This document shows, one piece after another, positions 30,369 to 36,512 of a stretch of 36,512 nt of DNA. The notes below the pieces were generated by a model. The model had not been told where the DNA came from and ran no database searches. It worked only from the letters and a program-made list of their open reading frames with translations. Source of the stretch: Joyebacterum sp964521425. Its GTDB lineage: Bacteria; Joyebacterota; Joyebacteria; Joyebacterales; Joyebacteraceae. The stretch lies in contig CAZFRO010000026.1 in NCBI GenBank assembly GCA_964521425.1, positions 1 to 36,512 of the forward strand, written 5' to 3'. The translations under genes were made by a program, and so were the position numbers. Numbering within the stretch: position 1 is the stretch's first letter; every line of letters starts with the position of its first letter.

Positions 30369-31238
30369 TTATCCCCTGCCGACCCTTATGACAATACTCT
30401 CGCCTTCGGTCACGCGTGCGCCAGGAGCCGGGTCCTGGACGATGACCACATCGCGCTGTCTGCTGCCCCTGCCCCGTCTCTGCTCATACGTAGTCGAGCG
30501 CACCACGAGCCCGAGCCCTTCCGCTATCACCCTCGCCTCCTCCGGGGTCTTGCCGATGAGCCCCGGCATCGCCAGTTCAATGGGCGTTGGCCCCAGGCTG
30601 ACCAGGATGCGAACGCCGGTGCCGGCAGGCACCACGGAACCCGCACCGGGGTCTGTACCGATGACGAGGCCGCGCGACACAAGAGCCGTGTGCACCTCTA
30701 TCAGGTCAGCTACGGCAAGACCTGCGTGTTCCGCCTCGAGCTGGGCCTGTCTCGCAGGCAGACCATTCAGTCTCGGCACCGCTCTCACGTCGAAGCCCGA
30801 ACTCAGGACGACCGCGATGGTCCTCCCTCGCTTGATCTCGACACCGGAAGTGGGAATCTGCTTCAGCACGTGTCCGGGCGGCAGAAGGGCGTCCGGCCGC
30901 TCAGTGTCGACGCGAATCTTGAGCCCCTCCCCCTCAGCTGCGTTCCTGGCTTCAACGATCGAACGCCCGATGAGTTCCGGCGCCTGCACCAGGTCACCCT
31001 GACGAACCAGGATGGGCATCACAACGAAGTTCGCGAGAAGCGCTGCACTTACGCCCGCAGCGGCTATCGCCGAGGCGTAGAACAGGAGACGCATCCAGAT
31101 CGAACGGCCGGACGAGCCATCGCCTGGTTCCGTGTCCCGCTTCTTCTTCCGCGCCATGATCTGCGCCATGCCCCGCGTCGCGCTCTCTATCACGCTCTTC
31201 ATCGCGCTCTGTACGCTCTGTATCATCTTCCGCATCAT
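30369..31238 (-). CDS. membrane-anchored PASTA-repeat protein without kinase domain
   Basis: A 289-residue protein: basic cytoplasmic N-terminus (~1-47, with ARKKKRDTEPGDGSSGR), one membrane segment (~49-76), then three PASTA repeats (~82-148, 150-217, 220-289), recognisable by APELIGRSIVEARNAAEGEG, VPRLNGLPARQAQLEAEHAG and MPGLIGKTPEEARVIAEGLG, each ending in a glycine-rich strand. PASTA domains bind peptidoglycan or act as spacers. In Firmicutes the same position (between rsmB and rpe) holds the phosphatase PrpC and the PASTA kinase PrkC; here there is no kinase domain. It overlaps rsmB in an ATGA. It may be a wall-sensing or penicillin-binding-protein cofactor; unproven. Confidence 0.88.
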   Translation of the reverse strand: MMRKMIQSVQSAMKSVIESATRGMAQIMARKKKRDTEPGDGSSGRSIWMRLLFYASAIAAAGVSAALLANFVVMPILVRQGDLVQAPELIGRSIVEARNAAEGEGLKIRVDTERPDALLPPGHVLKQIPTSGVEIKRGRTIAVVLSSGFDVRAVPRLNGLPARQAQLEAEHAGLAVADLIEVHTALVSRGLVIGTDPGAGSVVPAGTGVRILVSLGPTPIELAMPGLIGKTPEEARVIAEGLGLVVRSTTYEQRRGRGSRQRDVVIVQDPAPGARVTEGESIVIRVGRG

Positions 31239-32617
31239 GTCTTCGTCTTCCGTACGAGTCGCGCTGCAAATGCACCGTCTATTCCATGCTTGTGCGGCAG
31301 GATTCTAGCATAGCCTCCATCCACGAACATGTCCGGAACGTAAGCTGCCGCGTCATCCAGAATGAAATCATCTCGCTTCCCCAGGAACCGCTCCACCACC
31401 TGTTCGTTCTCCTCCGGCTCAAGCGAGCATGTGCTGTAGACGATGCGACCCGTCTCGCGCATCATGGCCGCTGCCTGAAGCAGCAGACGAAGTTGTCTGC
31501 TCGCCTGCCGAGAGAAGATACCGCGCGGGTGGTAGCGCTCGTGGTCCTCGATCTCCGCCTTCGATTTGTCTCTGGCCTCGAGATCGAACTTCCACTTCGA
31601 ATCGGGTCTCCGGCTGAGCGTCCCCGTCCCCGTGCAGGGCGCGTCTACGAGAATCGTGTCGGCGGCGTCCGTGACATCAGACGTCGCTTCCCCACACAGC
31701 ACTTCGCAGTTTGGCGCATGAAGACGTTCTATGTTCGATCTCAGCATCTCGGCCCTTCGGCGCGAGATCTCGAACGCCAGGACCTTGCCCTTTCCTTGCA
31801 TGAGTTCCGCAATGTAGGTGGTCTTGCCACCGGGGGCGGCGCACATGTCAATGACGCGCTCACCCGGCTTTGGGTCGAGGAGCTTCACGGCGGCGAGCGT
31901 TCCCTCGTCCTGGACCTGCATCAGTCCGGCGGTAAAGGCCGTGAGCCGCGTGATGTCCCCCGCCCCCTCAAGCTCCAGGCACTCATCGAAATACCGGCCG
32001 GGCCGCGTCACAACTCCCTCGCCGTCAAGGGCCGACGCCAGTCCCTCCACCGTACACGAGAGCGCGTTCGTCCTGACGACGAGGCGCGGAACCGTGTTGT
32101 TGTATTCACAGAGGATGATCGTGCTCTCCATCCCGTAGCGTTCAATCCACCTGGCAACGAGAACACGAGGGTGCGAGTGCACAGCACTGATGTGACCGAC
32201 GGGGTCCGTCTCGATGTCCGGGAAGTCCGGTCTCATGCCGGTCAGGATGTTCCTGAGCACGGCGTTCACGAGCCCGGCGGTTCCCTTGTGTCCGTACCGT
32301 CTGGCGAGGTTCACTGACTCATTGACGGCGGCTCTGGGCGGCACTCTGTCGAGGAAGTCTATCTGGTAGAGACCGAGCCTGAGCGCGTTCCGTATGGGAA
32401 GAGGAAGCGACTTCATACCTCCCTTCACATACTGGTTGAGCACCCAATCGATCCGCCCCTTCATACGAAGGGTACCGAACACTATGTTCTGGGTAAGCGC
32501 GACGTCGCGCGAGTCGAGGCCTGAGCCCGTAAGCTGGCGGTCCAGGATCGTGTCGATCTTGCCGCTACCTGACTCCCACTCCGCGAGAGAGAGAAGGGCG
32601 AGTTCTCGTGCGTTCAT
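31235..32617 (-). CDS. rsmB: 16S rRNA (cytosine-967-C5)-methyltransferase
   Basis: RsmB (Sun/Fmu) methylates C967 of 16S rRNA. The 460-residue product has an N-terminal NusB-like domain (ALLSLAEWESGSGKIDTILD, then RRYGHKGTAGLVNAVLRNI) and a C-terminal Rossmann methyltransferase: MCAAPGGKTTYIAELM, VDAPCTGTGTLSRRPDSKWK with the TC/PC-type catalytic cysteine, and YSTCSLEPEENEQVVERFL with the second conserved cysteine. It overlaps both neighbours by four bases (ATGA at each end). Confidence 0.95.
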   Translation of the reverse strand: MNARELALLSLAEWESGSGKIDTILDRQLTGSGLDSRDVALTQNIVFGTLRMKGRIDWVLNQYVKGGMKSLPLPIRNALRLGLYQIDFLDRVPPRAAVNESVNLARRYGHKGTAGLVNAVLRNILTGMRPDFPDIETDPVGHISAVHSHPRVLVARWIERYGMESTIILCEYNNTVPRLVVRTNALSCTVEGLASALDGEGVVTRPGRYFDECLELEGAGDITRLTAFTAGLMQVQDEGTLAAVKLLDPKPGERVIDMCAAPGGKTTYIAELMQGKGKVLAFEISRRRAEMLRSNIERLHAPNCEVLCGEATSDVTDAADTILVDAPCTGTGTLSRRPDSKWKFDLEARDKSKAEIEDHERYHPRGIFSRQASRQLRLLLQAAAMMRETGRIVYSTCSLEPEENEQVVERFLGKRDDFILDDAAAYVPDMFVDGGYARILPHKHGIDGAFAARLVRKTKT

Positions 32618-33420
32618 GGCGTTCCCATCTCATTCGTTCCCGTCTCGCTCTGCGGAATGCCGGCGTCGTCTCCGGCGAAGAGCCTCATCGCGTCGCGAAC
32701 CATATCGAGTGCGACCGTCGTGTCACAGCACGGTCCGTGCGGGCGCTCGTTGAGTACTCCGTAGACCGGAAGCGGATAGCTGTCTCTGATGCCGCTCGTG
32801 AGATCCATCTCGCACGCGACGGCAATGATGCCGACCGGACGCTCCTCCACAATGACCTTCCTGGCGAGTGTCCCGCCGGTGGCGACAACGAGCGGTAGCC
32901 CGAACTCGTTCGCCAGAGACAGGAGCCCCGCGATGACACACTTGCCGCAGCCCCGGCAGTTATCTATGAGGCCACCCGTTATCTTGTGCGGACAGTCCAT
33001 CGCCTGGAGGCAGTGAGGCAGAAGGAGAAGAAGCTTGCCCCCGCGTATCGAATCCTGTCCCGCCATGACGAGGGCGTTATTGACCGCGATGAACGAACGC
33101 TTCACCCTGTCCTTCTCCATTCTCATGAGCCCCGCCAGCATGAGAACGGGTGGAAAGAGAACGCGCATGACGGTACCCGTGATGCGCTGGCTGAACAGGA
33201 TCCTCCGTCCGGTCATCGCCGAGAGAGCAATGACGAAGAGACCTACTGCGATGATGAAGGCTGCAAGGAGTGCTGCGGTGCCGATTATCTCGGGAAGACC
33301 GGGATACAGTTCGTTGAGGCGCGGGGAGACCAGATACCATATGAGCCAGGCGACGGCAACGAGCGCCAGAATGCCCCCGCCGGCGATCAGTATGAAGAGC
33401 TTCTTCTCTCGCAGCTTCAC
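32614..33420 (-). CDS. DUF116 family membrane protein
   Basis: A 268-residue protein with two N-terminal membrane segments (~8-31 and ~47-70), then a cytoplasmic, cysteine-rich domain typical of DUF116: LLLLPHCLQAMDC (C137, C143), NCRGCGKC (C155, C158, C161), AVACEMDL (C203) and GPCCDT (C231, C232). Such spacing suggests a metal or Fe-S site. The function of the family is not established; it is often found beside fmt and rsmB, as here. It starts at a GTG with GGGGA six bases upstream, 15 bases after fmt, and overlaps rsmB. Confidence 0.85.
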   Translation of the reverse strand: MKLREKKLFILIAGGGILALVAVAWLIWYLVSPRLNELYPGLPEIIGTAALLAAFIIAVGLFVIALSAMTGRRILFSQRITGTVMRVLFPPVLMLAGLMRMEKDRVKRSFIAVNNALVMAGQDSIRGGKLLLLLPHCLQAMDCPHKITGGLIDNCRGCGKCVIAGLLSLANEFGLPLVVATGGTLARKVIVEERPVGIIAVACEMDLTSGIRDSYPLPVYGVLNERPHGPCCDTTVALDMVRDAMRLFAGDDAGIPQSETGTNEMGTP

Positions 33421-33435
33421 GCTCGGTCCCCAGTC

Positions 33436-34464
33436 TCAAGCATCGGGTCGCTCGAACGGGCACGTCCCCGGCTCGGGCCTGTAGCCTCGTGCGAACTCAG
33501 CACCTGTCATCTCCCGCTTACCCTCGGGCTTGACACCGGTCAGGAGAACAGCGCCGCCCTCGGCTGCCACTTCGACCCCGGCGGCGGAGATGGAAAGGAT
33601 CTCACCCGGTCTGCCCGTCACGGGCGGACCACTCACACCAGATGCGGATTTCGCGGATGCCGGCTCCGCTGATGCCGACTCTGCGGATGCCAACTCCGCC
33701 GGGCTGGGCATCGAGACCAGCCGCGCCCTTGTCACGAGAAGCGCTTTGCCCCTGAACCAGGTGTACGCACCCGGCCAAGGTGTCATTCCGCGGATGTGAT
33801 CGGCGACAGCGCGGGCATCACGTGCCCAGACGATTTCCCCGTCCTTCTTCGTGAGCTTCCTCGCGTAGCCGATGCGCGGTTCACCCTGAGGGGTCCTCGG
33901 AGCTTTCCCCTGTTCGATCAGAGCGAGGGTCTCCACGAGAAGATCACCGCTCATGTCTGACAGTCTCTCATAGAGCTCGCCCGCAGTCTCACTAGGCCCG
34001 ATGGGCGTGCTCCTTGAGAGGATGATCTCCCCCGCATCCACCTTCCTCGCCATATACATGGTCGTGACACCCGTCTCGGACTCACCGTTCACGATGACCC
34101 AATTGATGGGCGCCACTCCCCGGTAGTCCGGCAAGAGCGATGCGTGCGCGTTCACGGCTCCCTGGGAGGGGATGTCGAGAAGCCTCTGCTTCAGTATCTG
34201 TCCGAAGGCAACAACGACCAGGACGTCCGGCTTGAGGGCTTTCAGACGCAGGGCGAACTCGTCGGTGTTGACGGTTTCGGGTTGGTGTATCGGGATGCCG
34301 AGTTCGAGGGCGGCGAGCTTGACAGGAGGCGCGGTCAGCTTCCGTCCCCTACCCGCGGGTCGGTCGGGCTGGGTCACGACAAGACAGACGTCGTGGCCGC
34401 TGGATTCAATCTTCCTGAGGGAGGGAACCGCGAAGTCCGGGGTCCCCATGAAAACTATGCGCAT
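33436..34464 (-). CDS. fmt: methionyl-tRNA formyltransferase with a repeat insertion
   Basis: Fmt formylates the initiator Met-tRNA. The 342-residue product has the N-terminal transferase fold (MGTPDFAVPSLRKI) and the catalytic residues of the family: N105 and H107 in AVNAHASLLPDYRG and D143 in KVDAGEI. The C-terminal OB-like domain follows. Within it, residues ~253-283 are an insertion (PAELASAESASAEPASAKSA) encoded by 15-bp repeats and followed by a Gly/Pro linker; it falls in a surface region between strands and should be tolerated. Next to def, as usual. Confidence 0.95.
   Translation of the reverse strand: MRIVFMGTPDFAVPSLRKIESSGHDVCLVVTQPDRPAGRGRKLTAPPVKLAALELGIPIHQPETVNTDEFALRLKALKPDVLVVVAFGQILKQRLLDIPSQGAVNAHASLLPDYRGVAPINWVIVNGESETGVTTMYMARKVDAGEIILSRSTPIGPSETAGELYERLSDMSGDLLVETLALIEQGKAPRTPQGEPRIGYARKLTKKDGEIVWARDARAVADHIRGMTPWPGAYTWFRGKALLVTRARLVSMPSPAELASAESASAEPASAKSASGVSGPPVTGRPGEILSISAAGVEVAAEGGAVLLTGVKPEGKREMTGAEFARGYRPEPGTCPFERPDA
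33641..33700. repeat. 15-bp tandem repeat inside fmt
   Basis: Four units of 15 bp (33641-33655, 33656-33670, 33671-33685, 33686-33700), each starting GATGC on the plus strand, encode ASAxx pentapeptides in Fmt. The repeat length is a multiple of three, so copy-number change keeps the frame. Confidence 0.8.
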
Positions 34465-34504
34465 GATGGCAACTCTGTTGGGCGAAACCCCTGAGAACGA
34501 CGCC

Positions 34505-35020
34505 CTATGTTCTTCGGATCCGTGACTTCAGGAGCTGCCTCTTTATGGGGTTCAGATGATCGAAGAAGAATTTCCCGTTCAGGTGATCCACCTCGTGCTG
34601 GAAGATCCTCGCGAGAGCACCCTCGACCTCGAGTTTCACGGGACGTCCATCGATATCGAGCCCCTTGATAATGATAATCGCAGGCCGCTCTACGTCCGCC
34701 GTTATGCCGGGACAGCTCAGACAGCCCTCCTCGACGACCGTCGCACCCGCTCCGTACACGATTTCGGGATTGATAAGAACCACGGCTCCGTCGCGTGTGG
34801 CCTCCAGGCCCTCGTACTCGGGTGGCGGCTCCGCCACGATGAGCGCGATAGCGCGACCGATCTGTGGAGCAGCGAGCCCCACGCCCGGCGTCTCACCGTT
34901 TCGCATCGTGTATATCATGTCGTCGATGAGGCCTCTGATCTCGTCAGTGACCTCACCGATCTGTTCTACGCCGTCTGTGAGGACGGGGTCCCCATACTTC
35001 ACTACCGGAAGCAGATGCAT
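34505..35020 (-). CDS. def: peptide deformylase
   Basis: Removes the N-formyl group from new proteins. The 171-residue product has the three family motifs: GVGLAAPQIG (46-55), EEGCLSC (98-103, Cys100 as metal ligand) and QHEVDHLNG (141-149, with H142, E143 and H146). I chose the ATG at 35020 because MHLLPVVKYGDPVL matches the standard start; the frame stays open to a GTG at 35056 inside yajC. There is no strong ribosome site, and translation may depend on coupling to yajC. It precedes fmt. Confidence 0.95.
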   Translation of the reverse strand: MHLLPVVKYGDPVLTDGVEQIGEVTDEIRGLIDDMIYTMRNGETPGVGLAAPQIGRAIALIVAEPPPEYEGLEATRDGAVVLINPEIVYGAGATVVEEGCLSCPGITADVERPAIIIIKGLDIDGRPVKLEVEGALARIFQHEVDHLNGKFFFDHLNPIKRQLLKSRIRRT

Positions 35021-35039
35021 TGTAGTAGCCTGCAGATTC

Positions 35040-35369
35040 CTATTCTCTGACGCCACTGACCGACGACTTGGCCACTTCCACCTTCACACCTTCGGCAATC
35101 TTGATGACGAGCCTGTCGTCGTGCACATCCTGGACGTCACCGTAGAGCCCGCCGATTGTCACAACCTTGTCGCCGCGCTTGAGCGAGTCGATCATCGCCT
35201 GACGCTCCTTGCGACGCTTCGACTCCGGCCGAATCATCAGGAAGTAGAAGATGGCGAAAATGGCGACCAGCATGATGAGCATGCTCGAACCGCCGCCTCC
35301 CCCACCCTCAGCACCGGTCGTACCCATCGCATTGGCTACATCTGGAAACAGCAACATCAGGAACAGCAT
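35040..35369 (-). CDS. yajC: preprotein translocase accessory subunit YajC
   Basis: A 109-residue protein: after a short hydrophobic N-terminus and a glycine run (GAEGGGGGGSS) there is one membrane helix (MLIMLVAIFAIFYFLMIRPE) followed by the signature RPESKRRKERQAMIDSLKRG and GDKVVTIGGLYGDVQDV. YajC associates with SecDF and the Sec translocon. AGGAGG precedes the ATG at 35369. secD and secF are not in the window; the gene stands directly before def. Confidence 0.93.
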   Translation of the reverse strand: MLFLMLLFPDVANAMGTTGAEGGGGGGSSMLIMLVAIFAIFYFLMIRPESKRRKERQAMIDSLKRGDKVVTIGGLYGDVQDVHDDRLVIKIAEGVKVEVAKSSVSGVRE

Positions 35370-35422
35370 ATCTAAGACCTCCTGGTGGAAAACGCTCTTG
35401 TCATACCTCCGGCCGGCCCGTC

Positions 35423-35680
35423 CTAGTGAGTTACGTTCTCATCCGAATCGGGCGGCAGGCCGTCGCGGAATCGCTCGTCCTTTACCTTCTCCATCTCCTT
35501 CAGCAGTTCCCCCGGATCGACGTTCCCGTTGCGGGAGAGCACCCTCACGAGCGCCTCAAGCGACAGGGTATTCGACAACGCCAGCTCCTCAAAGGAGATC
35601 TCACGCTTCACTCCGTCTTTCACCATGATGATGCCGGAGTTCGGTGCTTTCTTCTCGTCCTTCGGCTTCTTCTTGAACAC
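35423..35680 (-). CDS. small hypothetical protein before yajC
   Basis: 85 residues from the GTG at 35680 (GGGGAG eight bases upstream; a TTG at 35701 would add seven). It starts with a lysine-rich stretch (FKKKPKDEKKAPNSG), then GIIMVKDGVKREISFEELAL and a helical, charged remainder (LEALVRVLSRNGNVDPGELL). I recognise no family. It is the first gene after a good promoter and is probably cytoplasmic. Confidence 0.65.
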   Translation of the reverse strand: MFKKKPKDEKKAPNSGIIMVKDGVKREISFEELALSNTLSLEALVRVLSRNGNVDPGELLKEMEKVKDERFRDGLPPDSDENVTH

Positions 35681-35721
35681 GTCGTGATCTCCCCGTGGCA
35701 ACCGTGAATATGACCACTGGC

Positions 35722-35750
35722 ATGGTATCAGGGAGTGGCCGGCGAGTCAA
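35722..35750 (-). promoter_or_regulatory. sigma70-type promoter for the yajC-def-fmt-rsmB-rpe run
   Basis: On the complement TTGACT (35745-35750), a 17-base spacer and TACCAT (35722-35727). Transcription would start near 35715, about 35 bases before the first start codon at 35680. Confidence 0.65.
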
Positions 35751-35806
35751 GCGAGGCCGTCGTTCTGTGGGGTGTTCATCTGTCGCGCCCGACATATAGC
35801 GCTCAA

Positions 35807-35832
35807 GGGCCGCCCACGCGAGTGAGCGGCCC
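35807..35832 (-). terminator. GC-rich hairpin after the right-edge gene, probable terminator
   Basis: GGGCCGC (35807-35813) and GCGGCCC (35826-35832) form a perfect seven-base stem with a 12-base loop, about 32 bases after the stop of the sorting-domain gene. A short TT follows on the transcribed side, but no real T-tract. Confidence 0.5.
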
Positions 35833-35863
35833 CATGCTTTCCATCGGCTGAGTTCCACATCGA

Positions 35864-36512
35864 CTACTTCAGAAGCACCATGGTCTTCTGGTCAATGACA
35901 CCAGGCGCGTGGACGCGGTAGAAGTAGATGCCCGATGCGACTCGTTCACCGCCTTCATCGCGACCATTCCACTCGAGTTCATAGACCCCCGGAGATAGCT
36001 CATCATTGCCCAGTTCCCGAACAACTCGGCCGGCGATGTTGTACACGCGTACCACAGTGCGGCCACCGGGTGAGGGAACCTCGAACCGGATGACGGTGCT
36101 GGGGTTGAACGGGTTGGGGTAAGCTCCAAGACCACTCTGATCGGCGACAACGTCAGTCCCGGAAGGCGCCGGTCTCCCTGCCTCGCGCTCGTAGTTGCCT
36201 TCCGTCACTAGGACGAAGCTCCGTGTCATTGCAGGATCCAGCTTCGGAGCTCCGAAAACAAGTTCGATAGTCTCACCTGGCGCCAGGTCGACTCGTTCCC
36301 CATCGTCTGAGGCGATCCCACCGGCACACTCCCCACTCACGGAGTGCGTGGCATCAAGAAGAGGACAGGACTGTGTCCAAAGCGGGTCTGAGGAGAATTC
36401 GGCGAGGAAGAGCTCGTCGACGAAGTACTCGACGGGGGATGTGAGACGGAAGGAGATGACTCCGTTCTCGACGATGGCTCCCCCCGGAAGGGGCTGTATG
36501 AACCGTACCGGG
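35864..36512 (-). CDS. secreted protein with sorting-type C-terminal domain, 3' part only
   Basis: The frame is open from the right edge to the TAG at 35864, about 215 residues. The first visible part (EYFVDELFLAEFSSDPLWTQ) looks like an extracellular beta domain with a Cys-Pro and Gly-Glu-Cys pair. After a linker the C-terminal ~85 residues are a sorting-type domain: GLGAYPNPFNPSTVIRFEVP, VVRVYNIAGRVVRELGNDEL, VASGIYFYRV and TMVLLK. An internal GTG at 36340 is not the start. The protein belongs to the same secretion class as the proteins in operons A and B, but its promoter is outside the window. Confidence 0.85.
   Translation of the reverse strand, partial: PVRFIQPLPGGAIVENGVISFRLTSPVEYFVDELFLAEFSSDPLWTQSCPLLDATHSVSGECAGGIASDDGERVDLAPGETIELVFGAPKLDPAMTRSFVLVTEGNYEREAGRPAPSGTDVVADQSGLGAYPNPFNPSTVIRFEVPSPGGRTVVRVYNIAGRVVRELGNDELSPGVYELEWNGRDEGGERVASGIYFYRVHAPGVIDQKTMVLLK

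Noticed and set aside
1..36512. CRISPR arrays, tRNA, rRNA, insertion sequences or prophage genes
   Set aside because: Read through both strands by eye without finding regularly spaced repeats, cloverleaf genes, transposases, integrases or terminal inverted repeats. A covariance or HMM search could still find a small RNA that I missed.

Overview
Every convincing gene in this GC-rich window lies on the minus strand, so transcription runs from high to low coordinates. The gene content is bacterial. Several secreted proteins end in an NPFNP-type, FlgD-Ig-like C-terminal domain of the kind seen in the FCB superphylum and nearby candidate phyla (Eisenbacteria, Krumholzibacteria, Latescibacteria and similar). 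That placement is inference; no rRNA or marker tree is available. Of 32 stop codons I could read, 19 are TAG, 12 TGA and 1 TAA.

Regions, in transcription order. (1) 35864-36512: C-terminal end of a secreted protein with a sorting-type domain. (2) 35680-28771: housekeeping run from a clear sigma70-type promoter (35722-35750): small hypothetical protein, yajC, def, fmt, a DUF116 membrane protein, rsmB, an orphan PASTA protein, rpe and an N-formylglutamate amidohydrolase-family gene. (3) 28174-22217: operon B, three exported proteins: an unknown, a 919-residue clan-CD/C25-like protein and a subtilisin-fold protein with a disturbed active site. (4) 21979-19424: two tandemly duplicated TolB-like propeller lipoproteins and a small beta-barrel protein. 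(5) 18980-15515: a small exported protein followed by a TPR-GAF-AAA+-Fis regulator of the sigma54 activator family. (6) 14975-11210: operon A: an exported unknown, a gingipain-like (C25) gene carrying two in-frame TAG codons, and a small exported protein. (7) 10965-8043: a catalytic/non-catalytic M16 peptidase pair. (8) 7735-552: the classical ffh-rpsP-khpA-rimM-trmD-rplS-rnhB-yraN-comM cluster. (9) The 5' end of an exported protein at the left edge.

The most interesting signal is regulatory. The long upstream regions of operons A and B carry the same module: a 118-bp conserved block with paired GTCACG/CGTGAC sites (94 of 118 positions identical by hand), then exactly 115 bp, then a GG-N10-GC sigma54-type promoter, then a conserved leader hairpin. 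A sigma54-activator-family regulator lies between the two operons. I infer a local circuit in which the TPR-GAF-AAA+ protein drives two operons of exported protease-like proteins, with a small exported protein encoded just ahead of the regulator as a possible signal or partner. Several of the protease-like products have degenerate catalytic motifs, so they may be binding or display proteins rather than active enzymes.
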